A stretch of 64,000 bases of DNA from Carposina sasakii. Lineage: Eukaryota; Arthropoda; Insecta; Lepidoptera; Carposinidae. The notes beneath the pieces are model-generated. The model did no database searches. It was not told where the DNA came from and worked only from the letters and a program-made list of their open reading frames with translations. Location: contig CP053152.1 in the NCBI GenBank assembly GCA_014607495.2, positions 4,092,001 through 4,156,000 on the forward strand, written 5' to 3'. Below, piece by piece: positions 44,735 through 55,056 of this stretch (position 1 is its first letter; every line of letters starts with the position of its first letter). Position numbers and translations under genes: made by a program.

Positions 44735-47338
44735 AACAGCTGTATCTATCCCGTTACACCCCATTAAGTTGCGCCAGCATTTTAGCTCCATCCCACGTAT
44801 CGATTTTCTCTCTGTAAAAAGACATATCGACAATTTAGACTTCTCCTCAGTTCTTAATGACAGTGATCCCGAAAAGGCAACAAATACTTTTATTGAACTT
44901 ATACAAAATGTCATCATCAAAAACACTCGTAAAAAATACGTCCAGCACAAACTCAGAATATTTAAACCGTGGATCACACCTGGATTGCTTCGCTGTTTGC
45001 GAAATCGAGATAAAATGCATTTTAAGCTTAAAAGAGACCCTAATAACCAAACGCTTATGATAACATACAGACGGTATCGCAACTTCTGTGGTAATATTCT
45101 CCGTAGTCTTAAACTCGAATATGACAAAGGTCACTTAGATGCAGCTAAAAAATAATATGAAAGCTACTTGGAAAGCCATAAAATCCATTACAAATACCAA
45201 CACTATTAAGCGCCAACCTCTTGAGCTTTTAAACAACTCCAACGACCCCCAAATTGATCTAAATAATGTAAATAACTTCTTCGCAAACATTGGGAGCAAT
45301 CTAGCCTCGAAGTTAACCTCACACAATGACCCTAATCAGCCCACAAGTAATATAACAGCTCCCTCACTAAACTCTATTGCGATCTTGCCAGTTGATCAAG
45401 CTCATGTCGAACGACTCATTGGAGGACTGCGATCAAATTGTGCCACTGGATGGGATAACATCCCCGCTAGAGTAATTCAGGGTTCTTCGTTTGCGCTAAC
45501 ACCTGCAATAACGCACATCTGTAATCTCGCCATTGACTCTGGTGTTTTCCCCAAGTCACTCAAAAAAGCTGTAGTCTATCCTATTTATAAGAGTGGAAAC
45601 AGAGTTAATGTGAATAACTACAGGCCCATTTCCGTATTGCCCGCTATCTCCAAGATCCTTGAACGTATCCTTAATGATTTCCTTAAAGAATACCTAACTA
45701 AATTTAAAATCATCGCAAATAACCAATATGGTTTCAGAAAAGGCGTTTCCACAGAAGATGCTGTTAGCAACTTCACGGACTCTGTGATAAAAAAAGTTAG
45801 ACAGTGGGCTTAAGTGTTACGGGGTTTTCCTCGACTTAACCAAGGCTTTCGACACCGTTTCTGTCCCCATTCTATTAACGAAATTAAATCACATAGGAAT
45901 AAGAGGTACACCTTTAAAAAATATTCCAAGACTACCTTACTGAACGTTCGCAATGCGTCAAAATTGACTCGTCTTACAGCTCTGACCTCAAAATAAATAC
46001 AGGTGTTCCACAGGGTAGCATTCTGGGACCAACACTATTTTTGATCTACATAAACGATCTATGTATGTTACCACTAACAAATTGCACTATATTTACATAC
46101 GCCGATGATACCGCCCTATTGGCTTATGGTAATTCGTGGGTTGCGGCTAAACGTACGGCTGAAGAGTCTCTTGCTCAGGTTAATAGATGGCTTACTTCTA
46201 ATCTCTTGACCCTAAATTTAGACAAAACAAAAGTCATACGTTTCTCTATACCTAAAAGTCACTGTCCTCCAGGATGGACTAATTCGCTCACGGCGCATCT
46301 ATGTAGTGACTTATCAGACTGCACATGCCAAACTCTTTCCTCAGTTAGAAGCCATAAATATCTTGGAGTATGTATTGATGAACACCTGGATTGGAAAGAC
46401 CACGTTGAACTAGTTTGCAGTAGAGTACGTAGACTTCTTTACGTATTCAAAAACCTGCGTATGTGCGCTGACGTAAAAACCTTAAAAATGGTGTATCTCA
46501 CCCTGTGCCAATCACTCATTTGTTACTGTATATCTATTTGGGGAGGGACCTACAAGTCAACACTTATCGACCTCGAAAGGGCGCAGCGGTTGATTATAAA
46601 AGTAATGTTTTTCAAACGGAGGGATTTTTGCACTGAAGAGTTATATACGGAATCTGGGATGTTGACTGTGAAGCAACTATTTGTTCTCAGGGTCATACTT
46701 CGATGCCATTCTCGCGTTCCCTTCAATCCTAAATTAATGTTGTCCAGACGTCCTGGGGTTGCGGTCTGTCCGTCTGTGGTCTGTCGGACTAAATTTGCTC
46801 GCCGCCAATGTGGTGCCCTGAGCGCCTTACTTTACAACAGGTCGCATAAAATTAATAATATTTACACACAAACCTCATATGAAATTAAAATTAAGTTGTC
46901 CAAATGGCTGCAATCATTGTCATATGATGAGACTGAAAATCTTTTACTGATCCCTGCCTAAAAGAATCTGAAGTCTGAGTCTACGACTCAACTTACAGTA
47001 GCTAACTACCTACCGTACCCACATGCTATCTACCTACATACTTTAGATACCTTTTGTATTATACCCATACACGTACTCACACGATCTACTCACACGATCA
47101 CTCACACGATCACTCACTGATAATCAATCACTGACACCCTCGAAATTATAATCCCTTAGGACCACCACCAGTTTCCATAGCACAGGAATCTCCTAGTTTG
47201 GAAACTGTTTGTTGGCCCAATTTCCATTTGTTCGGTGCAAATTTATGTCCGTAGTAAAATACTTATGTGTTTGCAATGTTATGATGTTTTCGTTTTATAT
47301 GGATTTGGTTGGAAAATAAATTTATTATTTATTATTAT
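44735..47338 (+). mobile_element. Non-LTR retrotransposon (Jockey/CR1-like), 5'-truncated
   Basis: It encodes the linker and reverse transcriptase of a LINE. Blocks in order: 44769-45155 (MRQHFSSIPRIDFLSVKRHI, pre-RT linker), 45139-45813 (TGWDNIPARVI, FPKSLKKAVVYPIYKSG, NYRPISVLPAISKILERIL, NNQYGFRKGVST), then YGVFLDLTKAFDTVS, NTGVPQGSILGPTLF, FTYADDTALLAYG at 46090-46130, and the thumb/C-terminal region to the stop at 46961. The apurinic endonuclease is missing, as expected for 5' truncation. The frame changes at about 45795-45800 and 45914-45920, both at A-runs. The 3' UTR has a cacacgatcactca tandem motif (about 47085-47125) and the element ends in (TTATTA)n. Clade assignment is tentative. 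Confidence 0.88.
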
Positions 47339-47557
47339 TATTGACAGATATTTTTTTTCCATGGCCATAGATACAGAATCCTTCCATCAACAAAAATATG
47401 GTTACTAACTCCCGAATTTATTTTCCCCATACTGTTTCAAAAATGAAATGTGAACTTCTGGACAGATCTCCACAAAGCGTAACATACGCGCCATAAATTT
47501 GTTGAAATTTAACAAATTAAGCCACTTTAAATTACACTATAGAAAATTTATTAAATA

Positions 47558-47695
47558 CTAGTGGACGCCCGCAACTTCGTCCGCGTGGACTGCAGAAAAA
47601 ACAAAATGTCGAAACTATCCGGGATAAAAACATTTTCCCGGGATAAAAAGTAGCCTATAGGTAAGTTAAGTAAGACCTGTCACAATTATTCAAAA
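47558..47695 (-). mobile_element. Helitron-like 3' part
   Basis: Starts ACTAGTggacgcccgcaact and runs through tccgggataaaaacattttc, then is replaced by unrelated sequence; the 5' end is missing. Confidence 0.65.
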
Positions 47696-48124
47696 CCAAC
47701 ATAAGGTTTGACAGACCGCGTAATTCTACTGTTACTGTATTTCAGCGGAGTTTTTTCTGCCGCACCCCTCGCGATTAACTCGTACATACATTCTCGTAGG
47801 AATATAATATTTACTTAAACTTTCGCGAGAGTTTCTATTATTTCTATACTTTCCATATAGTAATTTTTAAAAATGTTGTATAATAGCTATTGTGTTTGAT
47901 AAAGATATAAAACATGTTGGCAAAATCTATTGCCTTCTTTATTTCTATTTGAACCACATTTTTAAACCCTACGTACCTATAACCACAAAATTTCATAAAA
48001 ATCGGTTCCACTAATAACTTTATTATTATTAAAGAAAAGCTATAATTATGAACAGTATAAAACATATTTTTTCATTCGTATGTTAACAAAATTTAGGGAA
48101 AGCTTCTTAAACTGGCAACTCAGA

Positions 48125-48215
48125 AACTGTGCATGTGTGCACAAGGTGCCGCCATTTCGCTGCTTCAACTTTGCAATTACAAGACTCGGTTCATAGTTCT
48201 TTATACGTTCATGAT
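48125..48215 (+). repeat. MITE family M3 end fragment
   Basis: Contains gccgccatttcgctgcttc (compare the aatggcggcg block at 31.1 kb, inverted) and ends ttctttatacgttcatg. Confidence 0.6.
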
Positions 48216-48574
48216 CTATTAGTTAATTATATTAGGTATAATTCAACTTACATATTTATATTTCTAACTCTTTTCTTTGGGAATTATTTAAGGCGTTACC
48301 ATAAAAGGCAAAAAATATTCCTAATTTCCATTTCTTTGTTATGTAAAATTGTATTGTAGTTAAACAATATCGCATGTTACCTAGGTGAACTAGTAGGAAA
48401 TGCCACATAGAGCCTAATGTTCGCCTTTATAAATGAAAAAATGTAGGTACTTACTTCTACAATAGAGATATTTTTATCGACCTTAGTGATCCATTATCGA
48501 CCTGACATGCACGTGTAAGTAGGGTGCATAAAATGTTCTACGTATGTTATATTATTAAATTAATCATTTCATGC

Positions 48575-48690
48575 TAAACTATACCCTCAAAATTGGTCAG
48601 AAGTGGCACCATGTGGTTCTATCGGCCCTTAGTGCTCTGTCTACCTCGTAAGATATAAAGGCGTGATTAGATGTATGTATGTTTTATGCT
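48575..48690 (+). repeat. Repeat R, 3' part
   Basis: Contains ggtcagaagtggcaccatgt and taaggcgtgatta-like sequence; truncated relative to 40790-41010. Confidence 0.65.
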
Positions 48691-49179
48691 AAATTCATAT
48701 AAATTCAATCATAGTTGTAATCAAACAATATTTTATAACTGCGTACATAATTTCAGAGTAGTTCTGTGAACTCCTTGTCTATGAGACTACCAACTATAAT
48801 ATAACTTATTTTACCCCAAATTTTGTTAATTTTTGAATATATGGCAATACCAATTACGAAGCAACAAACAAACTGAGCAACAGGCTAGACGCTGGCGTGC
48901 GTGAGGGCGTGCTATAATGTTTACCTGCCACCCAGGGACCATTGAGTCATCATTTAGAAGAATTGTAACTCTAATGCTATAGATTTAAGGAACATTTCTG
49001 TAAACTGTTAAATTTTAGCTTTTATTTGACGTATACCCTCCACAGTCATTACTTTAGCATTTAAGGGCAACTAATTAACTAACTACTATTTTTCTTTGTT
49101 AGCTATCATAAAAAAAGGTTTTTTTTACTGATATAGACTATAAATCGTTCATTAGTAGGTTAGTATGTATGTATGTATA
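48691..49179. other. Intergenic, no gene recognised
   Basis: AT-rich; no feature seen apart from tatgtatgtat microrepeats next to the following Helitron. Confidence 0.4.
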
Positions 49180-49510
49180 TCTATACATATAATAAAAATG
49201 TAACGGATCGCTGTCTGTACATGGAAGATATATAAGAAAAAATATTATAGGAGACCTTTATCAACGCAATAGAACCCAAAACGATGATTTTTTGAATTTT
49301 TGTCTGTTTGTCTGTGCACGCTAATCTCAGAAACGGCTGAACCGATTTCGATGCAGTTTTCAGGAATATATTGTGACAGGTCCCACTTAACATCTTTTTA
49401 TCCCGGGAAAATGTTAATGTTATCCCGGGATAAAAACATTTTGATTTTGATTTTTTGACATTTTGATTTTTCTGTAGTCCACGCGGACGGAGTCGCGGGC
49501 GTCCACTAGT
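49180..49510 (+). mobile_element. Non-autonomous Helitron-like element
   Basis: Starts TCTATACATATAATAAAAAT, ends gcgggcgtCCACTAGT. The cccgggataaaaacatttt block is duplicated in part near 49400-49440. Confidence 0.75.
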
Positions 49511-49524
49511 ACATAATAAACCCC

Positions 49525-49605
49525 CCTATGGCAGTAGCCTTGAGGCGTGCCCTGGGGGAAGCAACGTTCAGCAGTGGACTGCTAATAGGCTGAAGAAGAA
49601 GGAGA
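49525..49605 (-). repeat. Non-LTR 3'-end fragment
   Basis: ccctatggcagtagccttga, gtgccctgggggaagca and cagcagtggactgc match the 27.7-kb and 63.6-kb copies. Confidence 0.65.
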
Positions 49606-50191
49606 TATAGATACATAATGAAGTCATTTTTATCATTGGCAGAAATGGCTACCTACTTGTAGGCATATCAATCAATGCAAATTATAAAATGCATTCGTTG
49701 TCTAATATTTTCTAGTTCTTTTTACTTCTCTAAAGTAATATATATTGAAATTATTTTACTGTTCATGTATGGATTTCTTCATCTAATAAGAAAACAGTAT
49801 TTTTATGTAGGTACTTTCAGCTAGTAGCCACTAACTAAATCTAAAATTACTTTGGTAAACGATTATTGTTATTTGAGTAATGATAAATCTTTTCGAATAA
49901 TAAAAACACAATAGTCACTTCGGGGCATAGATTTAATAAAATTCTTAAAATCTCTGCTTCGGGGGTTTATTCTGAATTCAAAGTAGGTATACTCGTATAT
50001 AGGTAAATATATATTTTGTCTTTCAAGCTTAACAACAGTGAATATTTTATTAGTACGTATACTAACTTACGTCAGCTATTAAAATTTTTAGATCATTTTA
50101 TAATTAAATATTAGATCATGGCACTTTATGCTATAGTTATTACATAATTCAGTAACCTACTTAATTTTTTGCTAATAAGACTATTTTTTAA

Positions 50192-51559
50192 CTAAGCAGC
50201 AACAAATAGAGCCAGCCACCACGGTGGACTTTTTATCCAAGTCTTCAAGGTTTCCCTTGAGGGCAAGATTCCTGTGTCCTTCGCTGGTTCAGGCAATCTG
50301 GCGTAATTCATTAATTTGCTGCAATCGACCTTATTCTGGAAAATAGAGGATAGAGTCCGTATTTTAACCGTACATTCTATTTCATTTACATCAACAGGCG
50401 GGCCATACAAAGTCGATGGATCGACACCATCCGAATAGTTTAGTACTGCCGATTTGCAAGACGTTATATTCATGGTACGAGTAGTCACTGGCGCTTCTGT
50501 TGTTGTCGAGGCTGTAGTGGAAGTTGGAGGTTCTGGAGTCGAGTTTAAAAGATCTTTAGACAAAGAGATCCCGCCAAAAATGTCCATTTTAGGTGAAGTA
50601 ACTTCTTCCTGTCTCTCTAATACCGCGGCTAATGCTGGTTGTCTATTTAACACATCTTTTAACATATCATCTACACTCGGGAATAAGGTAGGTACCGGTA
50701 CTGGCTGTTGGGAGTAGCCTAGCAGATCTGCTATTTCTTTACTCATAGTAATTCCATATGGCATATATGGACGTGGTGAGGTTGTAGTAGTCGTGGTCGC
50801 AGACGGTCTCGGAATTGTCACGGTTTCAGTTTTACAAATAGTTTTATTTTCCACCTTCACCACTTGGCTATCTTGAGTAAAGGTTGACACAATTTCACAC
50901 GGGATTTTCAATTCAGTTACTTTTTCATTTTCCTTAATATTTAAGGTGCATACAGCCTCCTCAGCTGTTGCATATGGGCTCGACTCTGTGTTTGACCCGT
51001 ACCTTTTTGAATAATAGTTATCGTGATAATATTGATGGTAGTAATGGGTGTTAGACCGGCCCATATTATACAAAGTCAAACCGGTGAGGAGATCATTGTA
51101 TCGGTTGTTTGAATGTCGATACTGATTTACATATACGTACTGCGGTGATGAGTAATATGTGGGAACATGGCCGTATGATCTGCCTGGATAATAGGAGTTA
51201 TGGCCAGAATATGGGTGATAGCTGTGGGACCCGCTTCCTCCACTGCCATAACCAGAGTATCCGTGTGATGACGGATACGTGTGGGATCCGCTTCCTCCAC
51301 TGCCGTATCCGGAGTATCCGTATGATGAAGGGTAACTATGTGATCCACTTCCATACCCCGAGTACCCGTTGGAGGAGGGATAGCTGTGTGAACCTCCTGA
51401 TGAGTGTCCGTAACTATGGCCGTAGCTGTGACTGCTATGACTGCTGTGACTGCTATGACTGCTGTGGCTGCTGTGACCACCGTGACCCCCCCTACTTTTA
51501 ACTACATTTATAAGTATCGCACAAACCAAAAAGCTCAACAGAAACCGGCTGTCGGCCAT
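50192..51559 (-). CDS. Family gene B: secreted Ser/His/Gly-rich two-module protein
   Basis: The 455-residue paralogue is of unnamed type. It has a signal peptide (1-22), six near-perfect SSH triplets (30-45), YPSSNGYSGYGSG-type repeats (58-112), a conserved tyrosine block (135-150, YYSSPQYVYVNQYRHS), a hydrophobic core (154-167), a His/Tyr patch (172-184), module 1 C204-x16-C221 followed by EIVSTFTQDS, an extra Cys at 242 (NKTICK), a Pro/Thr-rich linker, another Cys at 368, module 2 C396-x16-C413 and the tail ILPSRETLKTWIKSPPWWL. The ATG at 51559 begins the signal peptide. Single exon. It is divergent from gene E with a shared 1.5-kb upstream region. An AATAAA on the minus strand at about 50046-50051 could serve polyadenylation. 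A secreted matrix or surface role is inferred only. Confidence 0.87.
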   Translation of the reverse strand: MADSRFLLSFLVCAILINVVKSRGGHGGHSSHSSHSSHSSHSSHSYGHSYGHSSGGSHSYPSSNGYSGYGSGSHSYPSSYGYSGYGSGGSGSHTYPSSHGYSGYGSGGSGSHSYHPYSGHNSYYPGRSYGHVPTYYSSPQYVYVNQYRHSNNRYNDLLTGLTLYNMGRSNTHYYHQYYHDNYYSKRYGSNTESSPYATAEEAVCTLNIKENEKVTELKIPCEIVSTFTQDSQVVKVENKTICKTETVTIPRPSATTTTTTSPRPYMPYGITMSKEIADLLGYSQQPVPVPTLFPSVDDMLKDVLNRQPALAAVLERQEEVTSPKMDIFGGISLSKDLLNSTPEPPTSTTASTTTEAPVTTRTMNITSCKSAVLNYSDGVDPSTLYGPPVDVNEIECTVKIRTLSSIFQNKVDCSKLMNYARLPEPAKDTGILPSRETLKTWIKSPPWWLALFVAA

Positions 51560-53070
51560 TTTATAAACAGAAAAATACTAAACGTGTGAATTCATCCAAT
51601 GACACATCGCGACTAAGATTTTTGCAGCCACTTTACAAATATATCTTGGACGCCACTTATACTTATTTGACCCGTTATTGTTGATAAAACTGAGCATAGG
51701 TCAACAAAAAAAAACGTAAACTTATTGCGATCAATCTTCAAGGTTATTGCAATATATATCAATTAGTAGACACACAAAGAAGAATTATGCTTAACGCATA
51801 TTTTTCCTCAAGTTCGGGAAATCTATCTATCTAATGTACAGGGTGTAACAAAAAGGGTATGTTAAGCGAAAAGCTACGTAAATAGCCCACTATAGAGAAC
51901 CTATCTACAAAATTTAATACTCGAAATCACATGTTTATTTTTTCCGATAGTATGGAGAATTTTTAAATATCTCAGGAATTTTCATACAATCTTGAAAAAT
52001 AAACATGTCAATTCGATTCTCAAATTTTGTAGATAGGTCCTCTACAGTGGGCTATTTACGTAGCTTGTCGCTTAATATACCCTTTTTGTTACACCCTGTA
52101 TATACCCACCTGTCTTACAAATACTACGAGATTGAGATAAGACTAATGTAGAGTCGTTCATCAAAAACGAATCCTCGAAGAGATGGATCATATTTTATTA
52201 TACAAATAAATAGATATACAATTATAGTTATGTTCGTTATGGTCACAAACCAGTATATGTATAAGTATAAAACGTACATGCAAGAGAAAAATATTATTTT
52301 ACTATAATGCACGGACGAAATTGCAATGCCAGCTGCATTTATTAAGCTATAACCAAGTTTTTTTTAAAAAGAATGGACTCTTTTACCTTTCATAAAAAGA
52401 ACTTACCTCTTTTGTACCTAATACATAAATTGTGACTCACTGTAAATAAGCAGGTAAGGCAGATATTTAAGCGACCGGTCCTTGATGACGTAGGAAGCTG
52501 AGCTTAGCGTGAGTCTGGGAATAACTACGTACCTACTACATCTACATTAAATGTTTTCTTTATATCTTAGGCATAGGTTGGGTATAGGTAATTTCCTGTG
52601 CAACTGGGGACAAATTATTGCTTACCAAAGGTAACTACGTATTACGCAGGATATGTTTCATGCCATAGTACCTACTTGTGGTCTAAGAAATTAATAAAAA
52701 AAAACATTACCTATCCATTCCTTAAGTAAAAGGGCATATACTCGTACCTTCAAACTTGTTCAATAGTTAAACGCAGTAGATAACTTACTAGCTCTACTAA
52801 ATTTTAATGGCCGCTACGTACAATATCGTTTTGCAATAAAACCAATGTTCGTCAATAATAGCCTCCATTCTATTCGAGACAATCATTAAATAGGTACTTT
52901 TATCACTTCACTACCTTGTATAACGGAACGAAAGGCATCACGTGAAAATATTGCATAGCAAGTCTTGTAATCATCTCGACGAATCCTATCCTTTGCTATT
53001 TTATGTAACAATGCCGTGACCATGACTTGTTTAGTTCTAGTCATGAAGCTGATACAACAGCACATTGAAA
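51560..53070. promoter_or_regulatory. Shared divergent upstream region of genes B and E
   Basis: It separates the ATG of B (minus) from that of E (plus). Before the B ATG the sequence reads ttttctgtttataaaatggcc, very like that before gene D (ttttctgtataaaaatggcc), a candidate conserved core leader. An M1 MITE (51837-52100) is inserted. No other gene was seen. Promoter function is inferred from position only. Confidence 0.35.
51837..52100. mobile_element. MITE family M1, best copy
   Basis: Ends tacagggtgtaacaaaaagg and ccctttttgttacaccctgta-like. Both arms carry ttaagcgaaaagct and tagcccactatagagaacct on opposite strands. It lies in the B/E intergenic region. Confidence 0.82.
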
Positions 53071-53652
53071 ATGTTAACTATCTCGGTACTGGCTGTAACA
53101 ACCTTAATTTTACATGTGACAAGTGATTCGAGTAAAGAAGTGATAAAAACGTTAGTGGTTCCCGTACCCTTGGAGTTCCCTTATCGAAATGAGCGAGCTG
53201 AACAATGCTGGTTGAGGATAGAAGAGGAAGACTTGATAGAGACGTTGACGATATACTGCACCATAGCTCACAACTTCCTCCGGTCCCATATATATTTGTA
53301 CAATTCGAAGAAAATGGCGCAGGATGACGTAGAAGTGAGCCTCTGGAACGACGAGACCAAAGCAGCTTTGCGGTTAGACGACGAATCTTCTGAGACATCG
53401 TCTATCAAAGATTGGAGGGCGACTACTGTTCTGGACCCGATTACCCATTTAAGAATTTATGTGCCTTTAAATGCTAAATGCAAACTTATTATGTACAATA
53501 GAGAGGGCACGTCGAATTATAATGCAAATTGTGGTCGACTTCTTTATTATGTAAATGATCAAATGTATAGTAATGCTGTCTCCCACGGTCATTTCAGCAA
53601 GATGATGTCGTGCAGTTTCCTTTTGTTATTGACTTTAATAAATAATTATTGA
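53071..53652 (+). CDS. Family gene E: short two-module secreted protein
   Basis: The 193-residue product is of unrecognised type by itself. Signal peptide MLTISVLAVTTLILHVTS (1-18). Cysteines C46 and C63 enclose exactly 16 residues (CWLRIEEEDLIETLTIYC), and C137 and C154 again exactly 16 (CKLIMYNREGTSNYNANC). These match both modules of genes A-D in spacing, in the alternating hydrophobic pattern and in what follows (TIAHNF like EIVSTF; GRLLYY like NKLLSY). It has no Gly/Ser-rich region and no hydrophobic mid core. The last residues (MMSCSFLLLLTLI) resemble a GPI signal. The frame can be extended by two codons only through a TTG, so the ATG at 53071 is chosen. Opposite strand to its relatives, divergent from B and convergent with C. 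Family membership is my inference; secretion is well supported. Confidence 0.82.
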   Translation: MLTISVLAVTTLILHVTSDSSKEVIKTLVVPVPLEFPYRNERAEQCWLRIEEEDLIETLTIYCTIAHNFLRSHIYLYNSKKMAQDDVEVSLWNDETKAALRLDDESSETSSIKDWRATTVLDPITHLRIYVPLNAKCKLIMYNREGTSNYNANCGRLLYYVNDQMYSNAVSHGHFSKMMSCSFLLLLTLINNY

Positions 53653-54006
53653 TTAGCTTGAACTGTTATCATAGTTATTGTTGTGTACTTGGTTCACCTT
53701 ACGTTGGGTTATCGTGGTTGACTCAATGTGTTTCCCGCAGTTACTTATTGTCAGAAGCTTCCAATGTTTTGATAAGTCCCACATCAATGTTTTGTGGTGT
53801 TTTTCATGTTATTTCCAATATACCTACTTATGCATTTCAGCTTTTTAACCACAAAGATTCGTAATTATAGATTATTTATGAAAAAGCAGAACTCTTTTGT
53901 GAATTATTACATCTAAGGTATGAATTACATATTAGATAATACCTACTCGTATTTGCACAATATAGCATTACACATTTTAACAAAAGTATATTTAACACAT
54001 AATGTA
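53653..54006. other. Intergenic, 3' side of gene E
   Basis: No further gene was seen. An AATAAA overlaps the very end of the gene E coding region (53637-53642), too close to the stop to be convincing. Confidence 0.35.
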
Positions 54007-54212
54007 TACAGGATGTATCAAAATTTATGCATCAAACTTTTCTAATTAAATGAACTAAACAAGTAAGTACACTATTTTTTCCTGAAGAAATAAAAACAAA
54101 AGTCGGAAAATTTCGGAAATCTCCTGCGAAAATTTTCAGTGGTTTTTGCCCTCAGAATCATGATCTGAAGTCAGCATATCAATATTGTCTTGGCTGTCAC
54201 TCACACCCTGTA
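54007..54212. mobile_element. Short MITE with tacaggatg/caccctgta ends
   Basis: About 206 bp. The interior tcaatattgtcttggctgtc and end are also seen as a fragment at about 18635-18680. It is distinct from M1 and M2 inside. Confidence 0.6.
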
Positions 54213-54232
54213 TAGGTAGGTATGTCGTAGCC

Positions 54233-55056
54233 ATAGTGTAAAATTGATCATTTCATGAATTGGTCGAGCATTTCATGAAGTGGTCGCATTTCATGAAGTG
54301 GCCAATTCAATTTGACCAGATCGTTAAATCGTCTACATTTCACGATTTTGTCATCCACGTTTGGCCAAATCGTATTAACAGGGTGTCCATAAAATCCGAA
54401 TGTGGTAAGAGCTTATATAAATAATATATACCGTACACCATATATAAGTATACCATAAGGTATGATGGTATTATTTTTTTTGCTATTATTTTTGTGATAT
54501 TTTCACAATATAATATTTAAAAACATAAAAGACTTTACAAAAGCGATTCGCATCTGGCACATCGCCGGACGCTGCCTGGGCACGCTCGCTCCGCTCGCTC
54601 GGCTCGTGCGTCATTTGTCATAGTCTAACCTAACCTAACCTATCGTAATCTAAGGTTTTTGTTTAACAATATTATTATAAACCACCATTAAGTCTAATAT
54701 ACATTATACAATATAACACACTATCCGTGAACTTCTTCTGCATAGTCACCCTACTCTCTTTAATTTGTTTTATAACCTAAAAAAAAATCCGCCATCTTCA
54801 CACATAAATAAAACGCGCGCAGCGCCTCTACCGGTGATTCATGTAACTATTTTACGATATGATCAATAATCTTGACCACTTCATGAAATGATCGGGCGTT
54901 TAGTTGCCCATATCGAGAAACGATTTTTATCATCGATCTGCCCAAACCATATCATGATGTGGCCAATAGACAGTTGAACTTTTCATGAAATGCGACCATT
55001 TCATGAAATGCTCGACCATTTCATGAAATGATCAATTCTACGATATGGCCACGACA
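54233..55056. mobile_element. TIR element with CATTTCATGAAATG subterminal arrays
   Basis: 824 bp. Terminal inverted repeats of about 35 bp begin tgtcgtagccatagtgtaaa on the left and match the right end in reverse, then extend into arrays of the palindrome catttcatgaaatg (three copies at the left, four at the right, some with one change). It is flanked by ggta on both sides, a possible 4-bp target duplication. The centre has a GC-rich block (cgctcgctccgctcgctcgg). No ORF. Confidence 0.8.

Noticed and set aside
50454..50717. Plus-strand open frame inside gene B
   Set aside because: Antisense shadow of the repeat-rich gene; low-complexity composition opens other frames.
53065..53070. Start of gene E at 53065
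   Set aside because: This codon is TTG; the first ATG is at 53071 and starts the signal peptide.
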